From positions 1,753,423-1,817,422 of the forward strand of contig NC_014253.1 in assembly GCF_000196655.1 (NCBI RefSeq): a stretch of DNA of 64,000 nt. The letters run 5' to 3'. Position numbers and translations under genes: made by a program. Shown here in pieces: positions 8,279 through 17,065 of this stretch. Under the pieces are notes generated by a model that saw only the letters and a program-made list of their open reading frames with translations, was not told the origin of the DNA and did not search any database. The DNA comes from Methanohalobium evestigatum Z-7303. Lineage in GTDB: Archaea; Halobacteriota; Methanosarcinia; Methanosarcinales; Methanosarcinaceae. The first letter of the stretch is position 1; each line of letters begins with the position of its first letter.

Positions 8279-9583
8279 ATGGCAGAAGTAATAAAAGATG
8301 CAATTTGTTCTTTCTGCGGAACACTGTGTGATGATATCACAGTTACAGTTGAAAATAATAAAATTACCAATGCAGAACGTGCCTGCATTCTCGGTCAAAA
8401 CAAAATGGTTGGAATGTTTGAGCACGGGAGAATCGAATCCCCGATGATAAGAAAAGATGGTGAACTTGTGGAAGTATCCTATGATGAAGCTATAGAAAAA
8501 GCTGCTGAAACACTGGTAAATTCCAACCGCACTCTTTCTTATGGATGGGCATCAACATCCTGTGAAGCCATACGAGAGGGCATCCAGCTGGCAGAAGAGA
8601 CAAGGTCTGTAATTGATTCAACAGCTAATGTGTGCCATGGTCCTTCTGCTCTGGCAATTCAGGAAAAAGGGCTGCCTGCCGCAACTGTAGGTCAGATGAA
8701 AAACCGTGCTGATGTAATAGTTTTCTGGGGATGTAACCCAGTGCACGCCCACCCGAGACACATGGGCAGATATTCCTCCTATGCCAAAGGTTTCTTCACA
8801 CCAAAAGGAAGGAAAAACAGAAAAATAGTTACCGTCGATGTCAGAAATACCGATACAGCAAAACTTTCTGATAAATTAGTACAGGTCGAGCAAGGCAAAG
8901 ACCTATTATTATTAACTGCTATCAGGTCAGCAATTAACGAAAATGAGGATGTAATTCCTGATTCGGTTGCAGGTGTATCAAAAGATGATATTCTGGAAGT
9001 TGCCGACACACTGAAAAATGCCAATTATAGCTGTATATTCTTCGGTATGGGTACAACCCAGTCCCGTTCAAAATACAAGAACGGTGACGCAGTATCCTCA
9101 CTTGTTGCAGACATCAACCAGCATTCAAAATGTGTCATGCTGAGTATGAGAGGTCATTATAATGTTGCAGGATTCGGACAGACTGCTTTATGGGAAGTTG
9201 GTTTCCCGATGGCTATAGATTTCTCACACGGTTATGCCTACTACAATCCGGGAGAAACCGGTGCCAATGATTTACTTTACAGAGAAGAGGCTGACGCCGC
9301 TCTGATTGCTGCTGCAGACCCAGGTTCCCATTTCCCACAGAAATCTGTCAGACAACTGGCAAATATTCCACTTATCCAGATAGACCCATTCGAAAACCCA
9401 ACCACCCATATTGCAGATGTTGTGATTCCTTCAGCTGTTGTGGGTATTGAAGCTGAAGGTACTGCATACAGAATGGACAACATACCACTGAGGATGAAGA
9501 AACTGGTAGACACCGAATTTAACAGTGACGAACAGATTGTAAGAGACCTCATTCAAAAGGTAAGAGAACTCAAACAGAGGTGA
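8279..9583 (+). CDS. fwdB: Formylmethanofuran dehydrogenase subunit B (W/Mo catalytic)
   Basis: 434 aa catalytic subunit with the metal-bis-pterin site that reduces CO2 to formate before transfer to FwdA. The N-terminal [4Fe-4S] motif uses Cys10, Cys13, Cys17 and Cys36 (ICSFCGTLC...ERAC). Cys119 in STANVCHGPSAL aligns with the known metal-ligand cysteine, so this is the cysteine and not the selenocysteine form. WGCNPVHAHPRHMGRY is another family signature. A GGAG ribosome-binding site precedes the ATG, and only five bases separate it from fwdA. Confidence 0.97.
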   Translation: MAEVIKDAICSFCGTLCDDITVTVENNKITNAERACILGQNKMVGMFEHGRIESPMIRKDGELVEVSYDEAIEKAAETLVNSNRTLSYGWASTSCEAIREGIQLAEETRSVIDSTANVCHGPSALAIQEKGLPAATVGQMKNRADVIVFWGCNPVHAHPRHMGRYSSYAKGFFTPKGRKNRKIVTVDVRNTDTAKLSDKLVQVEQGKDLLLLTAIRSAINENEDVIPDSVAGVSKDDILEVADTLKNANYSCIFFGMGTTQSRSKYKNGDAVSSLVADINQHSKCVMLSMRGHYNVAGFGQTALWEVGFPMAIDFSHGYAYYNPGETGANDLLYREEADAALIAAADPGSHFPQKSVRQLANIPLIQIDPFENPTTHIADVVIPSAVVGIEAEGTAYRMDNIPLRMKKLVDTEFNSDEQIVRDLIQKVRELKQR

Positions 9584-9588
9584 ATTAA

Positions 9589-11316
9589 ATGTCTGAATTA
9601 TTAATCAAAAATGCAGCCGTCTGTGATCCTGTCAACGGTGTTGACTGCGATAAGATGGACCTGGCTGTCAAAGACGGAAAAATAGTAGAATCAACCAGCC
9701 TGTCTTCAAATGCCAAAGAAATCGATGCTGATGGCAGACTTACTATGGCAGGTGCATTCGACGGACATACACACTGGGCTGGAAAAATCAATGTCGGAAG
9801 GATGATGAGTCCCCACGACATGCGCAGAAACCCCATCCCCGGATTATCAGGTAAAGAAGCACCTACAGAGACCACAAGAGCACAAGCAGGATATGCAACA
9901 CCAAACACCTATGCTATTGGTTACCGCTATGCAAAACTGGGATACACCACCGCTACTGAAGCTGCATTACCTCTGCTTAACGCACGTCATGTACACGAAG
10001 AATTTGAATCCATACCTATTCAGGACAAGTTAGGGCTCTCTCTTTTTGGTGACAACTGGATGGTAATGGAATACATAAGGGACAACGAGCCGGAAAAACT
10101 TGCCGCCTATGTTGCATGGGCTCTCAAATCATCCCGCGGATACGGTATCAAAATCGTAAATCCTGGTGGTGGTGAATCATGGAGCTGGGGTAAAAACGTT
10201 ACCGGTCTCTATGATAATGTACCCAATTTTGACGTGACACCTGCTGATATACTTCTTGGCCTTGGTAAAACCAATGAACGATTGAACCTTCCGCACTCGG
10301 TGCATATCCACTGCAACAATCTCGGTAAACCGGGCAATTATGAGACCACCCTTGAGACCATGAAACTCATGGAAGACAACATCAAACCCAAGAGAGACAG
10401 GCAAGCAGCTCATTTCACCCATGTACAGTTCCATTCCTATGCAGGCGATGGATGGAGAGATTTCAAATCGGGCGCACCAATGGTTGCGGATTACCTGAAC
10501 ACAACAGAAAACCTGACTTTTGACCTTGGACAGGTAATATTTGGACCTGCCATGACAATGACTGCCGACGGTCCTCTGGAATACGCCAATTCACGTATGC
10601 TTCATGAAAAATGGAGCAACAAAGATGTAGAGCTTGAAGGGACTTCTGGTGTTGTACCAATCGATTACAAAAAGAAGGTCTTTGTCAATGCTGTACAATG
10701 GGCTATCGGACTTGAACTGGGTCTTCTTGTAGATGATCCATGGAAAGCCATGTTTACAACAGACAATCCAAACGGTGGATCATTTGTAAACTATCCTGAA
10801 GCCTATACGTATCTTATGAGTTCCAAGAAACGGGATGAGATCATGTCACAGTTTACAGACACCACGTTTGACAGAATAAAACTACCAGATATCGACAGGG
10901 AACTCAGCCTGTATGAACTTGCGATAATGACCCGTGGTGTCCCTTCAAAGATATACAGCATGCCTCAAAAGGGCAACCTCGGTGTAGGGGCTGATGCAGA
11001 TATAGCCATATATGACCTGAAACCCGATGAAGTGGATACTACCGTTGAAAATGATAAAGTGGTCGAGGCATTCAGGGGTACAAAATACACCATCAAGGAC
11101 GGAAATGTTGTAGTTAAAGACGGAGACATTGCATCCTCACCTATAGGTAAAACCTACTGGGTTAACGCCACCAATATACCAAACGGTGAAACCGAGAATA
11201 TGCATGCAGAACTTGCACAGAAATTCAAGAGATACTATACAGTACAGCAATCCAACTATATGGTAGAAGACGAATACATACCAAGACCTGTAGAACTGGA
11301 AATGGAGGAAGCCTGA
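9589..11316 (+). CDS. fwdA: Formylmethanofuran dehydrogenase subunit A (amidohydrolase)
   Basis: 575 aa zinc-dependent amidohydrolase that condenses formate, delivered through an internal tunnel from FwdB, with methanofuran. The HxH metal motif is at His60/His62 (AFDGHTHWAG), and Lys188 in GYGIKIVNPGG is the likely carbamylated bridging lysine. VHIHCNNLG and TADGPLEY are further conserved family segments. The length is usual. The stop codon is immediately followed by the fwdC ATG, indicating translational coupling. Confidence 0.97.
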   Translation: MSELLIKNAAVCDPVNGVDCDKMDLAVKDGKIVESTSLSSNAKEIDADGRLTMAGAFDGHTHWAGKINVGRMMSPHDMRRNPIPGLSGKEAPTETTRAQAGYATPNTYAIGYRYAKLGYTTATEAALPLLNARHVHEEFESIPIQDKLGLSLFGDNWMVMEYIRDNEPEKLAAYVAWALKSSRGYGIKIVNPGGGESWSWGKNVTGLYDNVPNFDVTPADILLGLGKTNERLNLPHSVHIHCNNLGKPGNYETTLETMKLMEDNIKPKRDRQAAHFTHVQFHSYAGDGWRDFKSGAPMVADYLNTTENLTFDLGQVIFGPAMTMTADGPLEYANSRMLHEKWSNKDVELEGTSGVVPIDYKKKVFVNAVQWAIGLELGLLVDDPWKAMFTTDNPNGGSFVNYPEAYTYLMSSKKRDEIMSQFTDTTFDRIKLPDIDRELSLYELAIMTRGVPSKIYSMPQKGNLGVGADADIAIYDLKPDEVDTTVENDKVVEAFRGTKYTIKDGNVVVKDGDIASSPIGKTYWVNATNIPNGETENMHAELAQKFKRYYTVQQSNYMVEDEYIPRPVELEMEEA

Positions 11317-12075
11317 ATGCAGACCGTAAATCTGGAACTTAAGGAGAAAAACAGTATACCTGTAGAAGCTGAAAACATCAAGCCTGATGTTTTTGCTTCA
11401 AAATCGAAGGAAGAAATTGAAGACATTGAATTGTGGCACGGTAAAAAACCTGTCAAAATCAGTGAACTCTTTGATGTAGAGGTAGACGGTTCTGATAGTG
11501 CTGAAAACGTTAAAATCATAATGAGTGGTGATTTCTCCCGGATGAAGCGTATCGGACAGGGTATGAACACCGGTGAAATGGAAATCAACGGCAATGTTGA
11601 CATGCACTGCGGATGCCACATGAGCGGCGGAAAAATTACTGTCAACGGTGATGCGGATAACTGGCTCGGTAGAGAGATGACCGGTGGAGAAATCGTTGTC
11701 AATGGTAATGCCGGTTATTATGTAGGCAGTGGATACCGTGGAGAAGGCTGCGGTATGGGCGGCGGAAAAATCACCATCAATGGTGATGTCCGCGACTATC
11801 TCGGTGAACACATGTGCGGTGGAGAGATACTGGTTAATGGAAATGCAGGGCTTTTACCTGCGATTTCAAACAACGGCGGCACGATAATCATCGAAGGCAA
11901 CTCCACTATGGCTGCTGTCGAGATGAAAAAAGGTACTGTTGTTGTCAAGGGTCAACTTGCCGAACTGATGCCCTCATATAGAGAAGAAGGTACTGAAGAA
12001 TATGAAGGAGAAACCTACCGCAAATTCACCGGTGACGTGAACGTCAACGGCAAAGGTGTTCTTCTGGTAAAATAA
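11317..12075 (+). CDS. fwdC: Formylmethanofuran dehydrogenase subunit C
   Basis: 252 aa structural subunit related to the C-terminal domain of glutamate synthase. From about residue 75 to 215 it has repeated beta-helix turns of the pattern GGEIxVNGNAG/GGKITINGDV, forming the right-handed helix that packs against FwdA. It is the last gene of fwdDBAC; a hairpin plus T-rich tract follows within 50 bp. The iron-sulfur subunits FwdF/G are not in this window and must be elsewhere. Confidence 0.96.
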   Translation: MQTVNLELKEKNSIPVEAENIKPDVFASKSKEEIEDIELWHGKKPVKISELFDVEVDGSDSAENVKIIMSGDFSRMKRIGQGMNTGEMEINGNVDMHCGCHMSGGKITVNGDADNWLGREMTGGEIVVNGNAGYYVGSGYRGEGCGMGGGKITINGDVRDYLGEHMCGGEILVNGNAGLLPAISNNGGTIIIEGNSTMAAVEMKKGTVVVKGQLAELMPSYREEGTEEYEGETYRKFTGDVNVNGKGVLLVK

Positions 12076-12079
12076 TCAT

Positions 12080-12125
12080 GGGCTTTGTTATTTGAGCCCT
12101 CCAATTTTTATTTTATTTTAATTTA
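12080..12125 (+). terminator. Hairpin and T-tract after fwdC
   Basis: GGGCT (12080-12084) pairs with AGCCC (12095-12099), followed by a T-rich run to about 12125. This would end the fwd transcript. Archaeal termination depends mostly on the T-rich run, which is present. Confidence 0.55.
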
Positions 12126-12236
12126 AAATTTTTCGATACTCTGTGTAATCCTAAAACAAGGACTGCTAATTACATGTTGCAGACTTAGGATAAGAAATTT
12201 TTAATCTCTAAATTATTAAAATAAAAAAGGAAAGTT

Positions 12237-12809
12237 TTAGTAACCTGTAGCTTCTGAGAACTGACGGGTTACTGTATAGTCATCGGTGTTGCCTTCAACT
12301 ATAAACACAATGCTTTTGTTGTTCCATGTGTATGTATATCTTGGAACCTGATTGCCACCTTCTATAATGTATTTTGTGATCTGTGTTGCAGTATGGTTGT
12401 TGAAGGATTTCTCCAGAAACCTGTTGCTGTTATTCAGCGGTTTAAATCCGGATTTGTACTCCTTGATAAAGTTTTGTGCTGATGATGAATCTTCAAGTTC
12501 TACTGCTGTGATGTGTACTTCTGTTCCACCTAAGTTTTTGTAAATACTCTCTGCCGCATCTACGATTCCCGATACATCTGCATAATCTTCTCTGATTTCA
12601 CCGGCATCTTTTGACGGTGAACCGAGATAGGTAAATCCTGACGGGATGTTTTTGTCAGCAATCTGTACCATCTGGCTGATATTTGACTGCATACCATCGG
12701 TCTGTCCGTTATCACTGTTTCCTGTATCCATGCAACCTGATACAGATACTGCAAACAATACAACTGCGGTGATTAAAATAAGGCTTAATTTGGTTTTTAT
12801 CGTTTTCAT
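12237..12809 (-). CDS. Secreted lipoprotein of unknown function
   Basis: 190 aa. The open frame extends upstream to 12890, but the start at 12809 (MKTIKTKLSL) is preceded by GAGGGTG at good spacing and opens directly into a signal peptide. The lipobox VSGC around residue 26 predicts lipid anchoring outside the membrane. The mature part is Asn/Asp/Ser-rich and soluble, with no recognised domain. It lies downstream of the S-layer gene on the same strand, but a strong terminator lies between the two, so it is probably transcribed separately. Confidence 0.75.
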   Translation of the reverse strand: MKTIKTKLSLILITAVVLFAVSVSGCMDTGNSDNGQTDGMQSNISQMVQIADKNIPSGFTYLGSPSKDAGEIREDYADVSGIVDAAESIYKNLGGTEVHITAVELEDSSSAQNFIKEYKSGFKPLNNSNRFLEKSFNNHTATQITKYIIEGGNQVPRYTYTWNNKSIVFIVEGNTDDYTVTRQFSEATGY

Positions 12810-12924
12810 GTATAAACACCCTCTTTTTTTATTTTTGAGGATGAATGCACATGTAGATATTTTAATATATCGATTTTCAAAAACAAGCAATCGGACAAAT
12901 TTAGCAAAATGAGTTTTATTTATA

Positions 12925-12963
12925 ACTGGAAAAAAGAAAAATCAGGAAGGAATGATTCCTTCC
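12925..12963 (-). terminator. Terminator of the S-layer gene
   Basis: On the minus strand, a perfect 8-bp hairpin GGAAGGAA-TCA-TTCCTTCC (12945-12963) starts 15 bases after the S-layer stop codon and is followed by TGATTTTTCTTTTTT. This looks like a strong intrinsic-type terminator, fitting for a very abundant mRNA. Confidence 0.7.
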
Positions 12964-12978
12964 TTACTTATTTTTTAT

Positions 12979-15741
12979 TTAGTTTCTGTTCCTTCTGACA
13001 AGGAATGCTATTGCAAGGAGACCGGCAATTGCGAAGACTGCTTCAAAGCCTGGTACGCCATTGCCTTCACCATCTCCTGGTTCTTCAGCAGCATCGACTG
13101 TAATTGTGGTCTCTGCGGTGTCCTCACCTGCGTCATTGCTGACGGTCAGGGTTACAGTGTACTCATCTGCTTCTTCGTAGGTGACTGTTGGGTTTGCCTC
13201 AGTTGAGGTTTCACCGTTTCCGAAGTCCCATTCATAGTTCTCTGCATTTTCGGAGTTGTCAGTGAATTCAACTGTCAGTGGTGCAGTACCGGATGTGGTG
13301 TTTGCACTGAAGTCTGCTGTCGGCATTTCTGGTTCTTCAGGTGTGCCTTCTGGGTTGACAGTGATTGTCTCTTCAGCAGTGTCTTCACCGGCATCGTTGG
13401 ATACTGTCAGTGTGACAGTGTATTCACCTGCTTCTTCGTAGGTGGTTGTTGGGTTTGCATCGGTTGAGGTTTCACCGTTTCCGAAGTCCCACTCGTATTC
13501 ATCTGCGTTTTCAGACTCATCGGTGAATGTTACCTCGAGAGGTGCATTACCAGACATTGGACTTGCAGAGAATGCTGCTGTTGGCATGTCCTCTTCTGGT
13601 TCTTCACCGGCGATGGTTTTTTCTACATATGGGTAGAATCTTACATCATCGCTGTCAGCTACCTTGAAGTAGATATCTTCCATAAGGTGCTGTTCACTGT
13701 CATCTGACAGTGTTATTGAACTGCTGAGTATCATATCGATGGTGTTACCGTCAACAGTATCAATTTCCATGTTGCCATAGCTGTCTTCGGATTCAAGTTC
13801 AATTCCATCATCAGCGATCTGCCAGACACCTTCAATGACTGCAAGGCTGTCTACCTGACCCTGGAATACTTCATCGATGTTGACTTTGAGTGTTACAATG
13901 TCATCTTCACCCATTACGTCCTGGTCATAGGTCCAAGTGTTGGTTCCTTCTGTTACTGTAATGACCTTGTCATCTACGAATTCACCATCTTTGGTGAGTT
14001 CGAGCCAGACCTTGTCACCTTCTACATCTATCTGCTGTGGTGTAATTGCGTAGCCATCAGCAAGTTCGAGTGATTCTCCTGTCCTTATGGTGTGACTGGT
14101 GTCATCGTCCATAACGAGTTTGGAGAGTTTGTCGGCTTCATCCTCAACGATTGGTACATATTCCTCTGCAAGGAAACCTATCTTCTGGTAGGTCCATGGG
14201 TTGCTCTCGTTATTGTTGAAATCAAATTCTGACTCTATACCACTTACTATGGTACTCTTATATCTTACATCGGATGGGTCGTCACTAAGTTGTCTATCAG
14301 TATCACTTAAGTGGCCTACATCAACCATAAGTTTTTCAGAGTCCCTATTATCAGCGAGATCATACCAGAATCCTGCGAATGAATAACCAGTTTCACCTTT
14401 TGGTGTCCAAGTTATTGTACCCAAATCATTAAACTCAGATTCATTGGCTACTGTACCTCTTACTTCATAAGTACCTGGTTCTGTAATAGACCTTGTCAGA
14501 TGGAATCTGAGTTCATCTGCGTCAGCAGTTGTGAAGTGTATATCTTCCATCACATTATAGGTATCGTCTTTATTCAATGTTATTGAACTGCTAAGTATCA
14601 TATCGATGGTATTGCCGTCAACAGTGTCAATTTCCATGTTGCCATAGCTGTCTTCGGATTCAAGTTCGATTCCATCATCAGCTATCTGCCAGACACCTTC
14701 AATGACTGCAAGGCTGTCTACCTGACCCTGGAATACTTCATCGATGTTGACTTTGAGTGTTACAATGTCATCTTCACCCATTACGTCCTGGTCATAGGTC
14801 CAAGTGTTGGTTCCTTCTGTTACTGTAATGACCTTGTCATCTACGAATTCACCATCTTTGGTGAGTTCGAGCCAGACCTTATCACCTTCTACATCTATCT
14901 GCTGTGGTGTAATTGCGTAGCCATCAGCAAGTTCGAGTGATTCTCCTGTCCTTATGGTGTGACTGGTGTCATCGTCCATAACGAGTTTGGAGAGTTTGTC
15001 GGCTTCATCCTCAACGATTGGTACATATTCCTCTGCAAGGAAACCTATCTTCTGGTAGGTCCATGGGTTGCTCTCGTTATTGTTGAAATCAAATTCTGAC
15101 TCTATACCACTTACTATGGTACTCTTATAGAGAAGTGCTTCTGTATCATCTTCAAGCTTTTTGTCACTAGTTGATTCAGATACATTGACAATTATATTTT
15201 CACTTGACTCATCGTCAGCAAGGTCATACCAAAATGCTGCGAAGTTGTCAGAGTTTGCTTCAAGGGTTACAAGACTGTCTGCGATGCCACTTCCTAATGG
15301 ACCATTACCATCTCCAACAGTTTTACTTAATCCGTCTATGGTTTTAAATACTACCTGTGCATCTTCATTGTACAATCCTGTTATAGTAACGTTGTTTATT
15401 TCTGCAGTGGTTGATGTATTAATATTTGCTAGAACATTGTTCTTGAAATCTCTCCAGTCACTGAAATCACTCAGTTCACCATAAGTTGTAGTATCGTCAA
15501 GATCCCAAACAGTGTTATCAGTTATACCCCAGCTTCCTGCATCTTTACCTAATGTAAAGGTTTCAGTTGTAGTACCATCATGTCCAATGGTAACATTTAC
15601 TTCATCTGCTTGCATGTTCCACACTGGACCTCTAACGTCAATCTGGTCCACTGTGTGTTCTTCGGCACTTGCTGGGCTGACCATTGCGAACAATGCCAGT
15701 ACCATCAGGGCTGACAGTGCCATTGTTAATATTTTATTCAT
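12979..15741 (-). CDS. Major S-layer protein with duplicated Methanosarcina-type domains, two PKD domains and PGF-CTERM
   Basis: 920 aa surface-layer protein. Signal peptide 1 to about 26 (ending SPASA), then two S-layer duplicated domains of the Methanosarcina type, each with AGFWYDLAD or AAFWYDLAD, then two PKD domains (ADFSANTTSGTAPLTVEFTD type, EYEWDFGNGETS), a Gly/Glu linker and a PGF-CTERM sorting signal (VPGFEAVFAIAGLLAIAF then RRNRN) for archaeosortase processing and lipid attachment. It is strongly acidic, fitting a halophile. The start has a strong AGGAGGATT site. Two internal segments are nearly identical at DNA level, offset by 867 bp. PKD domains on the same polypeptide as S-layer domains may give extra cell-cell or matrix contact. 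Confidence 0.95.
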   Translation of the reverse strand: MNKILTMALSALMVLALFAMVSPASAEEHTVDQIDVRGPVWNMQADEVNVTIGHDGTTTETFTLGKDAGSWGITDNTVWDLDDTTTYGELSDFSDWRDFKNNVLANINTSTTAEINNVTITGLYNEDAQVVFKTIDGLSKTVGDGNGPLGSGIADSLVTLEANSDNFAAFWYDLADDESSENIIVNVSESTSDKKLEDDTEALLYKSTIVSGIESEFDFNNNESNPWTYQKIGFLAEEYVPIVEDEADKLSKLVMDDDTSHTIRTGESLELADGYAITPQQIDVEGDKVWLELTKDGEFVDDKVITVTEGTNTWTYDQDVMGEDDIVTLKVNIDEVFQGQVDSLAVIEGVWQIADDGIELESEDSYGNMEIDTVDGNTIDMILSSSITLNKDDTYNVMEDIHFTTADADELRFHLTRSITEPGTYEVRGTVANESEFNDLGTITWTPKGETGYSFAGFWYDLADNRDSEKLMVDVGHLSDTDRQLSDDPSDVRYKSTIVSGIESEFDFNNNESNPWTYQKIGFLAEEYVPIVEDEADKLSKLVMDDDTSHTIRTGESLELADGYAITPQQIDVEGDKVWLELTKDGEFVDDKVITVTEGTNTWTYDQDVMGEDDIVTLKVNIDEVFQGQVDSLAVIEGVWQIADDGIELESEDSYGNMEIDTVDGNTIDMILSSSITLSDDSEQHLMEDIYFKVADSDDVRFYPYVEKTIAGEEPEEDMPTAAFSASPMSGNAPLEVTFTDESENADEYEWDFGNGETSTDANPTTTYEEAGEYTVTLTVSNDAGEDTAEETITVNPEGTPEEPEMPTADFSANTTSGTAPLTVEFTDNSENAENYEWDFGNGETSTEANPTVTYEEADEYTVTLTVSNDAGEDTAETTITVDAAEEPGDGEGNGVPGFEAVFAIAGLLAIAFLVRRNRN
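13714..14262 (-). repeat. Near-identical internal S-layer repeat, copy 1
   Basis: 549 bp matching 14581-15129 with about seven substitutions by eye, offset 867 bp (289 codons, in frame). The flanks of the two S-layer domains are much more diverged, so the identity has sharp borders and suggests recent duplication or gene conversion. Confidence 0.9.
14581..15129 (-). repeat. Near-identical internal S-layer repeat, copy 2
   Basis: Partner of 13714-14262. It encodes the same protein stretch from KSTIVSGIESEF through GNTIDMILSSSITL. The nucleotide differences seen are silent, so the protein segment is identical in both domains. Confidence 0.9.
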
Positions 15742-15754
15742 TTTAATCCTCCTT

Positions 15755-15847
15755 TCAAAGTTTTATTAGTTTGTTAGTTGTATATAGGATAGCTGTACAC
15801 AAGAGTCTTCTGTATTTTGAAAATTTGAAATGCCAGAAGTTCTCCAT
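15755..15847 (-). CDS. Putative 30-aa leader ORF of the S-layer gene
   Basis: A short frame beginning MENFWHFKFSKYRRLLC and ending KLIKL with TGA, just 13 bases upstream of the S-layer ATG. It has its own AGGAGG site five bases before the ATG, better than many annotated genes here. The peptide is basic and hydrophobic. It lies inside the presumed S-layer leader, so it could be a translated upstream ORF that tunes S-layer expression. Coding is not proven; the strong ribosome-binding site is the main evidence. Confidence 0.4.
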   Translation of the reverse strand: MENFWHFKFSKYRRLLCTAILYTTNKLIKL

Positions 15848-16263
15848 TCAACCCTCCTATATTTCATCTATTAGGAATACACTATGTAATAAAAGGGTGC
15901 ATTATTAAATCTTTTGTGGTCTCTTTGGACTAAATTTTCGCAACGCACAGACAAAAATCGATTTGTTTTACGGCTAATGTCGAAATTGTAATACCCTTGT
16001 GATATAAAACATGGTGAAACTGTGTTGATGTTGTTTATATATTGTCGAACTGCTGATGTTTAGCGGTCTAAACTACATATTACCTTATGTAACTTATCCT
16101 ATAAATCCAAATCGGATATACAAAATGTATTCAATACATTTATATTCACGGTTATTATATATTTAAACATAAACCAATATTCCAGAGACTATCAGATTAA
16201 CAGAACCAATTTTATATAATAAAACCACTTACATTATAAAACAGAAAGGAGATTGTATCAAAA
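15848..16263. promoter_or_regulatory. Divergent promoter region, S-layer versus kaiC-like gene
   Basis: 416 bp without an ORF. A TATA-like TTTATATATT at 16034-16043, read on the minus strand as AATATATAAAC, could drive the S-layer gene and would give a leader of roughly 270 nt. On the plus strand TTTTATATAAT at 16210-16220 lies suitably ahead of the kaiC-like ATG at 16264. No clear operator palindrome is seen. Confidence 0.4.
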
Positions 16264-17043
16264 ATGTTTAACGGTGCAGATTCTGAAGAAATTTCAATGG
16301 ATGATGCAGAAAACAGGGTCAAAACAGGGATACCGGGTTTTGACGAACTGTGCGGTGGAGGGCTTATAAGAGACCGCACCTATCTTATATCAGGAACTTC
16401 CGGTGCAGGTAAAACTAATTTTGGAATCCAGTTCATCTACAACGGTATCACAAAATACGGTGAAAACGGCATCATAATAGCAACCGAAGAAAGACCCGAA
16501 CAGATCAGGAAAAACGTTTCCAAATTCGGATGGGATCTTAAAAAACTCGAAGACGAGGGGAAACTCGCCATTATCGACGCCTGTTCAACCAAAATCGGAG
16601 TACCTTCACAGGAAAAATACGTTGATGTCAGACCCTTCGACATACGTTCAATGCTTGACCAGATAATCACAACCCAGGAGCAGATAAACGCCAAACGTGC
16701 CATCGTAGACTCCACAACATCCATCAGTTTCTTCCTGCAGGAGCCTGCAAAAATCAGGATCGAGTTGCTCAAACTCAGCACAACACTGGAAATACTCGGT
16801 CTCACATCCATGATGACCTGTGAGATAATCGACGAAACCAATCCCTCAAGGTTTGGGGTAGAAAATTTCGTTACCGACGGCACCATCATGCTGTATTACG
16901 ACAGACATGAAAACGTCCGCCTGCATAGCATGGAAATCTACAAAATGCGCGGAACCGATCACAGCAAAAAAATACATCCCTATGACATAACTCCAGACGG
17001 ATTTGTAATCCATCCGCACAGAGACCTATACACAATGGCTTAA
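16264..17043 (+). CDS. KaiC-like RecA-superfamily ATPase, single domain
   Basis: 259 aa. One KaiC/RadA-type P-loop domain with Walker A GTSGAGKTN at about 44-52 and the paired acidic motif ATEERPEQ at about 77-84, typical of KaiC. It starts with TGIPGFDELCGGGL, the usual entry of KaiC domains. A GGAG site precedes the ATG. KaiC-like proteins in methanogens are signalling ATPases of mostly unknown role, not proven clocks. xseA starts 22 bp after its stop, so the two may be one transcript. Confidence 0.9.
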   Translation: MFNGADSEEISMDDAENRVKTGIPGFDELCGGGLIRDRTYLISGTSGAGKTNFGIQFIYNGITKYGENGIIIATEERPEQIRKNVSKFGWDLKKLEDEGKLAIIDACSTKIGVPSQEKYVDVRPFDIRSMLDQIITTQEQINAKRAIVDSTTSISFFLQEPAKIRIELLKLSTTLEILGLTSMMTCEIIDETNPSRFGVENFVTDGTIMLYYDRHENVRLHSMEIYKMRGTDHSKKIHPYDITPDGFVIHPHRDLYTMA

Positions 17044-17065
17044 ACAACACCATATTAATAAATCT

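Noticed and set aside
9277-11811. Long antisense frames over fwd genes
   Set aside because: They are mirror frames of strongly supported coding regions and lack start signals.
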